Source of the DNA: Amedibacterium intestinale
Lineage (GTDB): Bacteria; Bacillota_I; Bacilli_A; Erysipelotrichales; Erysipelotrichaceae
NCBI RefSeq assembly: GCF_010537335.1
Contig: NZ_AP019711.1
Span: 744,001-808,000 of the forward strand
DNA: 64,000 nt
Direction: 5' to 3'
Part shown: piece by piece, positions 43,548 through 50,557 of the stretch
Layout of the letters: each line of letters starts with the position of its first letter
Numbering within the stretch: the stretch's first letter is position 1
Made by a program: the position numbers and the translations under genes
Notes under the pieces: generated by a model
The model's input: only the letters and a program-made list of their open reading frames with translations
The model's database searches: none
Told to the model about the DNA's origin: nothing

Positions 43548-43800
43548 ATGAACAAGTAGAACATAAGTTGAACACTTAAAAACCCTTTGTTTATAGGCTC
43601 ATTTGACATTTTGTTCAACTTGTTCAAGTTGTTCACCTTTTTTTCTATATTTATATATTTTTTATTTATATAATGTTATTTTTTACTTTAATTTTTAATT
43701 TCTTATAAAAAGGCTTTTGTTCATGAACAACTTGAACAGTGCTTAAAACCCGCATAAATAAAGGCTCATTTACTGTTCAACTTTGTTCATTTGTTCGAGT
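43548..43800. repeat. Two ~75-bp imperfect repeats rich in GTTCAA motifs
   Basis: Copies at 43548-43636 and 43719-43800 share GAAC-rich left ends, a centre CTTAAAA(A)CCC...ATA..GGCTCATTT, and right ends of spaced TGTTCAACTT/GTTCA units. GAAC/GTTC arms make each copy partly palindromic. They lie between the integrase and the broken ImmA gene, with an AT-only stretch between them. Confidence 0.65.
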
Positions 43801-44283
43801 TAAAATCAAACATATACTTGAAAAATTCATTTAATGATATATTTTCGACATCAACATTGACATTTTTCAATATCTCATTTCTTAATTCTTGATACTCTTT
43901 TTCGTTACAACCTCGCACATAACATAATTCACGATAAGAATTCACATTGGTCAATTCAATTGTTTCGAACAACAATTTTATTGCGAATTTAATTCCTTCG
44001 GTTTCGTTCTTTGACCAAATATGATAATTTGGAAACCTATTTTTCCAAATGACGATTCGTTCATTTTCCTTTGTTAACGCATGAAAAAGTAAATGTCCGA
44101 CCGTAAATTCCCGATGATACCAAGGAACATCATCACTGATATGAATAAATTTTTGACCATCGACTTGATTGTAGTATCCATATATTTCCCAAGTGGTTCA
44201 TAAACCAATTTGATATTGTTTTGAATTGCGATTTGAAAAGCATTATTCGTCCCGTGTTTCTCCACCAGTTCTTTTACTATCAT
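43787..44283 (-). pseudogene. ImmA/IrrE-type protease, frameshifted
   Basis: Frame 1 from 44283 gives the ImmA N-terminus (HGTNNAFQIAIQNNIKLVYE PLGK region). After a one-base shift near 44183-44190, frame 2 gives YGYYNQVDGQKFIHISDD, PWYHREFTVGHLLFHALT and the C-terminal part to NSNK. In intact ImmA proteins the zinc motif reads HExxH; here it reads HLLFH, so the catalytic Glu is lost. ImmA normally cleaves the adjacent repressor on induction. The gene overlaps the repressor gene by 41 nt, the standard arrangement. Confidence 0.75.
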
Positions 44284-44686
44284 TTTGCACCTTCTTAATT
44301 AGTCTACCCGTATTTATTGAATTTTGAAGGCTAGAAATAAGAAGTTTACGCGTTTCTTTGTCGAGCGTTTCACCCTCGAAAACAATGTTATTTTGGTCGT
44401 TTTCCAATTCCTCAATCATTCGTCTAATTGAAACAGAAACATCGCTTATTTCGTCTGTTTCGCCTTCATCGGGTGTTATTAAGTTAGTGTTTCCCAATAA
44501 ATAGTCTACCGATACACCGAAATAATTGGATAAAAAGTTGATTTTGTCCATTGGTGGTGTAATCTTTCCACGTTCATACTCGCCGTATGTACTTCGTTGA
44601 ATTTTTAATAATTTGGACATTTCTTCTTGTGTCAATTTTCTTCCTTTGTAATGAGTTCTTAAATATTTCAATCTTTCAGCAAACAT
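44243..44686 (-). CDS. cI-like prophage repressor (XRE family)
   Basis: A 147-residue repressor: HTH at about 14-68 (LTQEEMSKLLKIQRSTYGEY, NYFGVSVDYLLGNT), then an acidic helical C-terminus typical of repressors paired with ImmA rather than self-cleaving LexA-like ones. The Met chosen lies after GAAGGGA; the longer ORF starts upstream of the transcription start. Its promoter carries an operator (GCCATTACAAATGGCAT) that recurs at three other prophage promoters, so it probably represses itself and them. Confidence 0.9.
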   Translation of the reverse strand: MFAERLKYLRTHYKGRKLTQEEMSKLLKIQRSTYGEYERGKITPPMDKINFLSNYFGVSVDYLLGNTNLITPDEGETDEISDVSVSIRRMIEELENDQNNIVFEGETLDKETRKLLISSLQNSINTGRLIKKVQNDSKRTGGETRDE

Positions 44687-44713
44687 ATATTTTTCCCTTC
44701 TTTCTGTACACAT

Positions 44714-44743
44714 ATAATACGCCATTACAAATGGCATTGTCAA
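44714..44743 (-). promoter_or_regulatory. Repressor promoter with operator 1
   Basis: TTGACA (44743-44738) and TATTAT (44719-44714), 18-nt spacer. The palindrome GCCATTACAAATGGCAT (44721-44737) fills the spacer. Confidence 0.8.
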
Positions 44744-44762
44744 CTAAAATGTTATTTTCCAA

Positions 44763-44793
44763 ACAAAAAAGACAACAATTTTGTTGCCTTTTA
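44763..44793 (-). terminator. Terminator after the antirepressor gene
   Basis: On the minus strand AAAAGGCAACA pairs with TGTTGTCTTTT and a further T-run follows. Confidence 0.85.
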
Positions 44794-45498
44794 ATCAAAT
44801 TCATAGAATCCTGTTAGTTTTCCATCGACACGATGTCTTTTGACTTTCGCACCAGTTTGACGTCTTATTTCTTTTGAAAACTCGTTCAGTGATAGCGGTT
44901 TGAAAAGGTTGTCTTCACAAAACGATGTGTAATCACTGTGAATTCTTTTTGTCGGAATATCAAGTAATTCATCTTTTTCAATATCGTTTAGATAAGCCCT
45001 TACGCTTTTACTTCTTGAACCAACAATTTCATTGTCATTGACTATGACTGGAACTTTTATTTCGAATAATGTCATCAATGCTTCAACACCTTTTGCGTTC
45101 TTACATTTCGAAATAAGCGTCGCAATCTCAATTTTATTGTCATAACTCAATTCACCATAATGACCAGTTTTTCGAATCTCTTTTAAAATCTCTTTGATTT
45201 TCTTCTTGAACTGTTTCGCAATTGGTTTGCGTGATTGCATAAATACTTCATACAATCCATCTTCCGTCAAGAACCATGATTTTTGATTTCCACCAAGGGT
45301 GTGAACAATATTCACAACCTTTTCGTCTTCATCAACTGATTGAATCATTCTTGATACTTGACTGTGTTCAATCCATTCCGCAACGTCCTTTGCTAAAAAC
45401 AAAGGGTTTTCTATTGTATTATAAATAGATATTGTTTTTCCTAGAAACTCATAGTTTCCAATCGTTTTCATTTCGTTTTGTTTTAAAAGTGTTTCCAT
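44791..45498 (-). CDS. Phage antirepressor with Bro-N domain
   Basis: About 235 residues. The N-terminal Bro-N domain (FLGKTISIYNTIENPLFLAKDVAEWI; then VVNIVHTLGGNQKSWFLTEDGLYEVFMQSRKPIAKQFKKKI) is followed by a helical linker and a C-terminal winged-helix-like domain also seen in poxvirus/phage D5-associated proteins (DYTSFCEDNLFKPLSLNEF). Antirepressors counter cI-like repressors. The Met after AAGGAG is preferred over the GTG 13 codons upstream. It is downstream of the RHH gene, in a transcript controlled by operator 2. Confidence 0.85.
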   Translation of the reverse strand: METLLKQNEMKTIGNYEFLGKTISIYNTIENPLFLAKDVAEWIEHSQVSRMIQSVDEDEKVVNIVHTLGGNQKSWFLTEDGLYEVFMQSRKPIAKQFKKKIKEILKEIRKTGHYGELSYDNKIEIATLISKCKNAKGVEALMTLFEIKVPVIVNDNEIVGSRSKSVRAYLNDIEKDELLDIPTKRIHSDYTSFCEDNLFKPLSLNEFSKEIRRQTGAKVKRHRVDGKLTGFYEFD

Positions 45499-45602
45499 CT
45501 TACTAAAAATCTCCTTCATTAAAATTTTTTCTTGCACATCAAGGACATTTTTTGTAAAATATTTATGTCTTGATGTAATTGTGTCAAGAAATTATGTTAG
45601 GT

Positions 45603-45645
45603 GAAGTAGATTTCAGTTTGGCGACGTTAATCTACTTCTTTTTTA
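45603..45645 (+). terminator. Plus-strand terminator hairpin in the early region
   Basis: GAAGTAGATT (45603-45612) and AATCTACTTC (45629-45638) pair perfectly and are followed by a T-run on the plus strand. All surrounding genes run leftward, so it may end an antisense or small RNA. Confidence 0.65.
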
Positions 45646-45806
45646 TTTTCCAAAAATTCGACAATCCATTCGCGAATCAATGTTGATTTGTTTAAATTTA
45701 ATTTTTTACATTTTTTTGTAAATTCGTCGTATAAATCATTTTCTAATCTCAACGTTATTTGTTGTCCTTTTGGATTTTCACTTTTTGGTCTACCCATCTT
45801 CGCCAT
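45627..45806 (-). CDS. Ribbon-helix-helix DNA-binding protein
   Basis: A 59-residue protein. MAKMGRPKSENPKGQQITLR gives the basic N-arm and beta strand, LENDLYDEFTKKCKKLNLNK helix A and turn, and STLIREWIVEFLENKKE helix B: the Arc/CopG fold. Such phage proteins regulate early genes. GGTG precedes the ATG. Its own promoter (45854-45882) has a perfect palindrome in the spacer and is flanked by a 12-bp inverted repeat. The antirepressor gene follows about 130 nt downstream. Confidence 0.82.
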   Translation of the reverse strand: MAKMGRPKSENPKGQQITLRLENDLYDEFTKKCKKLNLNKSTLIREWIVEFLENKKEVD

Positions 45807-45853
45807 GTCTTCACCATCCTTTCATTGTGGGTAGCAATCTCTTGACGTTTTAC

Positions 45854-45882
45854 ATTATAGTTTTTGCAATGCAAAAAGTCAA
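45854..45882 (-). promoter_or_regulatory. Promoter of the RHH gene with its own palindrome
   Basis: TTGACT (45882-45877), 17-nt spacer, TATAAT (45859-45854). The spacer holds TTTTTGCA-A-TGCAAAAA (45861-45877), a perfect 8+1+8 palindrome unrelated to the repressor operator. It is a likely autoregulatory site of the RHH protein (inference). Confidence 0.75.
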
Positions 45883-45923
45883 TATAATTTTCAGAATATT
45901 TAGATTATTCTACCCACAATGAC

Positions 45924-45952
45924 ATTATAGCCATTTTAAATGGCATTGTCAA
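45924..45952 (-). promoter_or_regulatory. Promoter with operator 2, upstream of RHH and antirepressor
   Basis: TTGACA (45952-45947), 17-nt spacer, TATAAT (45929-45924), a full-consensus promoter. The operator GCCATTTTAAATGGCAT (45930-45946) occupies the spacer. Confidence 0.85.
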
Positions 45953-45968
45953 AGCATATCGTTTTATT

Positions 45969-45997
45969 TTGACATTCTTTTCCAAATTAAATATAAT
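45969..45997 (+). promoter_or_regulatory. Consensus plus-strand promoter of the 174-residue gene
   Basis: TTGACA (45969-45974), 17-nt spacer, TATAAT (45992-45997). No repressor palindrome is present in it, so it is probably active in the lysogen. Confidence 0.82.
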
Positions 45998-46019
45998 TCT
46001 CATGGAAGTGGTGAAAATA

Positions 46020-46544
46020 ATGTTTAATTTTTTAAAGAAAACAAAAGAACAAAATGAATATTTGTTGGAATGGCAAAATACTGTAATGATAGATAAAAGT
46101 GATAAATTATATATGACAAAAAATCAACTTATATCTATAACAAAAAGTCAAGCTCTTCGTGATATGGAGATAATTGACGATTGTATTAGATTAGTTAAGG
46201 AAACAAAAAACGTCGAAACATTTTTCGGACGCCTTGAACTTTTAGAAAATAAGTCTATTCACCTATCTAGTCTTGAAAAATATTTGGACTTTACTGGTGC
46301 AAAACCAAGTCAAGCGTTACAAGAATTTAATGAAGAAAAGCAAATTGCTATTAAAGAATTTTTAATTAGATATTTTACATCAATTATGGATAAGATGGAT
46401 AATTTAAAAACAGAACGTGGAAAAATTAATCAAATTCAAAAATTTTATAATTCTTTAACCCCTTATTTTGATTTGATGAATGAAGAAAATATAGAATACA
46501 TACGAACTAAATATAAAGCACATACACGAACACTCAATAAATGA
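46020..46544 (+). CDS. Unknown prophage protein on the opposite strand (possible lysogenic-conversion gene)
   Basis: A 174-residue, charged, mostly helical protein starting MFNFLKKTKEQNEYLLEWQN, with no signal peptide or membrane segment. ETFFGRLELLENKSIHLSSL and the RYFTSIMDKMDNLKTERGKI helix are prominent. I recognise no family. It is the only plus-strand gene in the prophage part seen here and has its own consensus promoter, a GGTGA ribosome site and a terminator. Genes with this setting often serve the lysogen (immunity, exclusion, host fitness), but no function is shown. Confidence 0.75.
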   Translation: MFNFLKKTKEQNEYLLEWQNTVMIDKSDKLYMTKNQLISITKSQALRDMEIIDDCIRLVKETKNVETFFGRLELLENKSIHLSSLEKYLDFTGAKPSQALQEFNEEKQIAIKEFLIRYFTSIMDKMDNLKTERGKINQIQKFYNSLTPYFDLMNEENIEYIRTKYKAHTRTLNK

Positions 46545-46556
46545 GTGTTTTTTATT
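46529..46556 (+). terminator. Terminator of the 174-residue gene
   Basis: AACACTCA (46529-46536) pairs with TGAGTGTT (46542-46549), followed by Ts; the stop codon is in the 3' arm. Confidence 0.85.
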
Positions 46557-46576
46557 TTATGACATTTAAAATAAAA

Positions 46577-46595
46577 ATGACATTTTAAATGTCAT
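46577..46595. repeat. Palindrome ATGACATTTTAAATGTCAT, copy 1
   Basis: A perfect palindrome at the 3' end of the AAA+ gene, one base per arm different from the repressor operator. Leftward it is followed by TTTTTATTTT, so it may also terminate that gene. An identical copy is at 47856-47874. Confidence 0.7.
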
Positions 46596-46598
46596 TTA

Positions 46599-47771
46599 TT
46601 AGCATAAAGATTTTAAGGCTTTTGTATATTTATCATTTGAAGCCATTTCGCTCGCAATTATTTTGATGTCATCAACGTTCAATCCTTTTGTCAAAGATAT
46701 TTTCAACACCTTTGGAAGTTCGAACACGTTTTCTAGTTTTGATATTCTTTCTAATGAACGATAAGTGAATAGACAACGTATTCCACATCTATTCGTTACT
46801 TTTCTGAATCTGTGGGCGAAGTTACATAATTCATCATTTCCGTTTGTCACGGCTTTTTCAATAGTTGGTGAATAATCAACTTCAATCAATGCGAATCTAT
46901 CGAGTGATGACGCGTCCAACTGGAATCGACCAGTATATTCGATGTCTGCACCTGTTCCACAAGTGTTCCCCGCGCTCACGATTCTAAAATCGGGGTGTGC
47001 TTCAACTTTACCAATCGGAAAATCAAAATATCGGTTTGCGATTGCACTATTTAAAATGATAAGTGTTTCGGGAATTGAACCGTCCATTTCATCAAGGAAG
47101 AACAAACCGCCCTGTGTAAATGCTTTATAGAACTGTGTTTCATGGAATTTCCCATTTGCGTCGATGAATCCTTTCAACTGGTATTCTTGCGTTACCGCAT
47201 TCGTGAAATAGAAATCAAGCCCAAGTGATTCGGCAATCTGTTTGCAAATGACGTTCTTTCCTGTTCCCGCCTGTCCTGTCAAGAAAACGGGAATGTCAAG
47301 ATTCACAAGATTCAATACATCGTCGAATTTTTCATGTACAACACCTTGAACTTCATGTGTTCCGTTCGGTGTAACAACTTCATGTTTTTGAGGTAAAACG
47401 CCGAATTCTTCAATGATGTGTTTTTCCAACATTGGTTTTGCCATTTCGATGACTTGGTCAACACTTTGTTTTGCTAATACTTCCGCGAATAATTCTTCAA
47501 GTTTTGATGTTGGTTGGGGTGTTGGTGTCTGTGGTTGTGCGTGGAATAAAACCGTCATTTCTTCCCATTTTTTTATTGCTTCGTCCAAATTGTCCGTATA
47601 TTCATTTCTTAAATTTGGATATAAAGGACGTTGTGAACCGTCACTTTCACATTTCCAATCACTGTTATAGATTCGATTTTGAAACATGATTTTGATGTTC
47701 ATGATTCCATTTATCATGTCTTTTTCGTCGGCAATCAAAGCGATTCTTTCGCAAGTTTTTAATATAATCAT
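46599..47771 (-). CDS. MoxR/CbbQ-type AAA+ ATPase of the prophage
   Basis: A 390-residue protein. A variable N-terminal part (1-150, including a Pro/Gln-rich linker near 80-88) precedes a MoxR-type AAA+ core: Walker A GQAGTGKN, Walker B LFFLDEMD, sensor 1 VSAGNTCG, and Arg finger region SSLDRFALIEVDY. A helical lid follows with TYRSLERISKL. MoxR ATPases act as chaperones with VWA-type partners; the gene upstream encodes a VWA-like protein. GGAG precedes the ATG. Its promoter contains operator 3. The role in the phage cycle is unknown. Confidence 0.86.
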   Translation of the reverse strand: MIILKTCERIALIADEKDMINGIMNIKIMFQNRIYNSDWKCESDGSQRPLYPNLRNEYTDNLDEAIKKWEEMTVLFHAQPQTPTPQPTSKLEELFAEVLAKQSVDQVIEMAKPMLEKHIIEEFGVLPQKHEVVTPNGTHEVQGVVHEKFDDVLNLVNLDIPVFLTGQAGTGKNVICKQIAESLGLDFYFTNAVTQEYQLKGFIDANGKFHETQFYKAFTQGGLFFLDEMDGSIPETLIILNSAIANRYFDFPIGKVEAHPDFRIVSAGNTCGTGADIEYTGRFQLDASSLDRFALIEVDYSPTIEKAVTNGNDELCNFAHRFRKVTNRCGIRCLFTYRSLERISKLENVFELPKVLKISLTKGLNVDDIKIIASEMASNDKYTKALKSLC

Positions 47772-47809
47772 TCTCTTTCTCCTTGGGGTTCTGCCCCTTT
47801 ACGTCAAAT

Positions 47810-47839
47810 ATTATATGCCATTGTAAATGGCATTGTCAA
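47810..47839 (-). promoter_or_regulatory. AAA+ gene promoter with operator 3
   Basis: TTGACA (47839-47834), 18-nt spacer, TATAAT (47815-47810). The operator ATGCCATTGTAAATGGCAT (47815-47833) fills the spacer. Confidence 0.84.
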
Positions 47840-47855
47840 CAATTATTTTTAAGTA

Positions 47856-47874
47856 ATGACATTTTAAATGTCAT
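47856..47874. repeat. Palindrome ATGACATTTTAAATGTCAT, copy 2
   Basis: Identical to 46577-46595. It overlaps the 3' end of the VWA-like gene, 17 bp from operator 3. No T-run follows leftward, so an operator-like role is possible. Confidence 0.65.
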
Positions 47875-48671
47875 TTTATGTTAAAATTTTTTATAATTTC
47901 TTTTACATCATAGTCATATTTTTTCGTATACTTCAAATCGACAAATATTTCGTCTTTGTCTAGCAAATACTTTTCGATTTCTTGTTTATCGTTAAATTGA
48001 CTACCATATCCATACGGCCAATTTTCTTTCAATCCTTCGACCGTTTCCAACCATTTGAAGCCTAGACGTCTAAACATTGACGGGTGGGCTACGGGAAAAC
48101 ATAATTTTTGTAAATCCAAGTGTTCGCGATAATCTTTCACATCAATCGTCCCGAATGCCCTGTCGTCATCTTCTCTAGCGCAATAGAAACATATTCGCAA
48201 TTTCACTCGTATTCCTTGAAGTTCAAGTGAATTGATGACACCTAGAATCGCAATTCCCGAACGAACAAATTCTTCTTTGTCTGTAAAGCAATTTGCGGTT
48301 ATACAATAACAAATTGATAGCGTCTTTGTTTTTTGTGGTTTTGATTCTGTCGCAATCATTGAATTTGGAAGCCCCAAAATCGCATTTGGAACATGGGGCG
48401 CATAACCTATCACATTCGTTGTTACTTGACGTCTATTGATGAACGACATTTGACTTGTTTGTTCTCCGACCGCACGTTTAATTTGCGGTAAAATTTCTTT
48501 GTATCCAAACTGATACAATTTTTTTGCTTCATCATAAGAATGTGTTTTTGTAAACTCATAATCATTTGAACGACTAGAATCTTCATTTCTCATAATTTTG
48601 TTGTTTGGTCTTGATTCGATTGTTCTTATCATTTCATCAATTGATTTGAAATGTTCTTTAACTATATTCAT
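47871..48671 (-). CDS. VWA-like partner protein of the AAA+ ATPase
   Basis: 266 residues. An N-terminal region with HSYDEAKKLYQFGYKEILP, then a Rossmann-like part resembling phage VWA-like proteins: TLSICYCITANCF at the expected metal-site strand, then RSGIAILGVINSLELQGIRVKLRICF as helix and strand, and HPSMFRRLGFKWLET. The metal motif DxSxS is replaced, so metal binding may be lost. The fold call rests on pattern only. It sits between an 85-residue gene and the AAA+ gene and probably works with the latter. Confidence 0.65.
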   Translation of the reverse strand: MNIVKEHFKSIDEMIRTIESRPNNKIMRNEDSSRSNDYEFTKTHSYDEAKKLYQFGYKEILPQIKRAVGEQTSQMSFINRRQVTTNVIGYAPHVPNAILGLPNSMIATESKPQKTKTLSICYCITANCFTDKEEFVRSGIAILGVINSLELQGIRVKLRICFYCAREDDDRAFGTIDVKDYREHLDLQKLCFPVAHPSMFRRLGFKWLETVEGLKENWPYGYGSQFNDKQEIEKYLLDKDEIFVDLKYTKKYDYDVKEIIKNFNIK

Positions 48672-48687
48672 TTTTCATTCTCCTTTC

Positions 48688-48945
48688 TCAACCTATAATT
48701 TTAATTTCACAATGATATTTGAAATTATCATCGCACCAAGATTTTATTTCCACAATATCCCCTTTTATAACAATTTCATAGTCACCACTTGTTGGATAAT
48801 ATCTATATCTTTTTCCGTTTTTATCTTCACAAATGACAACTATATTAATTTGCGAATTACTATATACACTATTACTATAATAACCTGTTTTAACTTCAAC
48901 TTTTTGATATTCTCTAACTTCTAACACTTTTAATTTTTCTTTCAT
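48688..48945 (-). CDS. Small beta-rich protein of unknown function
   Basis: 85 residues, MKEKLKVLEVREYQKVEV start, alternating strands, Tyr-rich centre, no membrane segment. GAGGTGAT precedes the ATG. It is the first gene of the transcript from operator 4, 16 nt before the VWA-like gene. No family recognised. Confidence 0.7.
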   Translation of the reverse strand: MKEKLKVLEVREYQKVEVKTGYYSNSVYSNSQINIVVICEDKNGKRYRYYPTSGDYEIVIKGDIVEIKSWCDDNFKYHCEIKIIG

Positions 48946-48964
48946 TTTTCATCACCTCGATGAT

Positions 48965-48994
48965 ATTATATGCCATTCATAATGGCATTGTCAA
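48965..48994 (-). promoter_or_regulatory. Accessory operon promoter with operator 4
   Basis: TTGACA (48994-48989), 18-nt spacer, TATAAT (48970-48965). The operator ATGCCATTCATAATGGCAT (48970-48988) fills the spacer. A half-like AATGCCGTTTT follows at 49001. Confidence 0.84.
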
Positions 48995-49016
48995 TATAAA
49001 AATGCCGTTTTAAACC

Positions 49017-49056
49017 AATAAAAAAGAACCTATCCCGTTAAAGGATAGGCTTTTTA
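49017..49056 (-). terminator. Terminator of the late operon after the amidase
   Basis: Minus-strand AGCCTATCC pairs with GGATAGGTT (allowing G-T) around a short loop, then a T-run. It separates the lysis genes from the accessory operon. Confidence 0.85.
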
Positions 49057-49058
49057 TT

Positions 49059-49937
49059 TTAATAAGTTAAATTGTCAATGTTGAACGCGGTATTCAAACC
49101 GTCACCTAATACAACTCGTTTACCCTTGATTTCGATAACTTTGAAATACTTGGTAGTAAGAAAAGAAGCTAGTTTTACACCATCATAAGACACCGCTTTT
49201 TTAGGTTTTGCTTTCATACCGACTTTCAACGTTTTTGTTGTTGAAGTTCCTTTCTTTCCAGTAATACAATTATCGTTTACCCAACCCAAATTTCCATTGT
49301 CTAATAGATATGGGTTTTTTGCTCCCGCAACAATTTTTGTGATTTTTCCACTTGTTTTTGCGGGTTTCAATTTGGTAGTTGAAGAAGATGAAGTGTAAAC
49401 ACCGTTAATATTTACCGTATCATCAACTTTATATTTTGTTCCTGTACTTGGTTTTGGTGGTTGTGGCTTTGGCGTGCTTGGTTTTGAACCATTCATGATT
49501 TCTTGTGCGCGTTTCTTAATGTATGATAATTTTGCATAATATCGACCAGGGCAAGAAGTCGCGCTCACGTCTTTATGACCAACAATTGGTAATACGCCAT
49601 AAACTTCGTATAAGTCGGCAACTAATTCGCATACAGTTTCCAAGTCTTGCGCCGACATTTCGGGACGACATTCGATTCCAATTGATTTCAAATTGTGTGC
49701 AAAATTTCCCGCGTGCCATGCGGTGTCCGCACAATCTACCAAACAAGCAACTTTTCCGCCTTCAATTACATAGTGTGCGGAACTGTTCCCATTCTTTCGA
49801 CATAACCAATTTACAACACCATTGAATGACTGTCCATCAATTCCCCAATGATGAATTACAATTTCTGAAATTTTGTTTCCTTGTCTTCCTTCTGTGTAGT
49901 TTGGGCTATCGTATTTCGTAATGTATTCGTATGACAT
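49059..49937 (-). CDS. Endolysin: N-acetylmuramoyl-L-alanine amidase with SH3-like repeats
   Basis: 292 residues. The amidase_2 domain (1-155) has zinc ligands in VIHHWG, TAWHAGN and the GHKDVSATSCPG loop. A Pro/Lys linker (about 153-168, PKPQPPKP) leads to two SH3b-like wall-binding segments (about 170-225 and 236-292). It cuts the Ala-muramic bond of peptidoglycan to release phage. It lies after the holin genes as the last late gene. Confidence 0.92.
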   Translation of the reverse strand: MSYEYITKYDSPNYTEGRQGNKISEIVIHHWGIDGQSFNGVVNWLCRKNGNSSAHYVIEGGKVACLVDCADTAWHAGNFAHNLKSIGIECRPEMSAQDLETVCELVADLYEVYGVLPIVGHKDVSATSCPGRYYAKLSYIKKRAQEIMNGSKPSTPKPQPPKPSTGTKYKVDDTVNINGVYTSSSSTTKLKPAKTSGKITKIVAGAKNPYLLDNGNLGWVNDNCITGKKGTSTTKTLKVGMKAKPKKAVSYDGVKLASFLTTKYFKVIEIKGKRVVLGDGLNTAFNIDNLTY

Positions 49938-49996
49938 AATTCATTTCTCCTTTCGCCGTTTTCGGCATATATAAAAGACGCCCGATTTGGACGTCT

Positions 49997-50260
49997 TTAT
50001 TTGATTTTTTCTTCGATTGCGTCGATTCTTAATTCGTGGCGGTCAAGAATCTTTTCGTTCAATCGTTGCTTTTCAATGATTTCGTCAATTTCTTGACCAT
50101 GTTTGTCAATTCTTCTATCGCGATTTCGGTCGTTCTCCATCATGTTTTCAAAATTGGTATTCAATTTGACAATTGTTGAATTCAATTTCATCATGGGTGT
50201 GACCACTGCGATAATAGTTCCAAGGAATGACAAAAGCGCAATGATTTCTTTGTCTTCCAT
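49997..50260 (-). CDS. Small membrane/coiled-coil lysis-cassette protein
   Basis: 87 residues: one hydrophobic segment (about 6-24), then a long charged coiled coil (25-87). It resembles the XhlA/haemolysin-type lysis accessory proteins, though in XhlA the helix is C-terminal. It lies between holin and endolysin genes. Role inferred from place. Confidence 0.68.
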   Translation of the reverse strand: MEDKEIIALLSFLGTIIAVVTPMMKLNSTIVKLNTNFENMMENDRNRDRRIDKHGQEIDEIIEKQRLNEKILDRHELRIDAIEEKIK

Positions 50261-50278
50261 TTGCGTTCCCCCTAGTTT

Positions 50279-50542
50279 TTATTTTGGCTCGGTGTATGTC
50301 AACGCCTGTCCACTATCTCCAACACCTTTTGTCGTTGGGTCATTCAGTGCATTCCATACACTTACAACGACCAATCCCAAGACATATGGGTTGGATAATG
50401 CACCAACAAGCAAATCCCCCAACGCCTTCCATGACGTCAAATCCTGTGCGGTCAATCCCGCATACGCCAAAATTGGCGTTAAAATCGCAAGAACAATTTG
50501 CGCCCAAAAAATGGGATTTTTAAATCTTACTTTTAAATTCAT
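50279..50542 (-). CDS. Holin, phi LC3 family
   Basis: 87 residues with two hydrophobic segments (about 10-28 and 48-66) and the family start INFKVRFKNP-like MNLKVRFKNPIFW, then DPTTKGVGDSGQAL near the C-terminus. Forms the membrane lesions through which the amidase passes. Confidence 0.9.
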   Translation of the reverse strand: MNLKVRFKNPIFWAQIVLAILTPILAYAGLTAQDLTSWKALGDLLVGALSNPYVLGLVVVSVWNALNDPTTKGVGDSGQALTYTEPK

Positions 50543-50557
50543 AAAATACCTTCCTTT

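Noticed and set aside
43548-43800. CRISPR array
   Set aside because: Only two imperfect copies with no regular short repeat-spacer periodicity and no cas genes.
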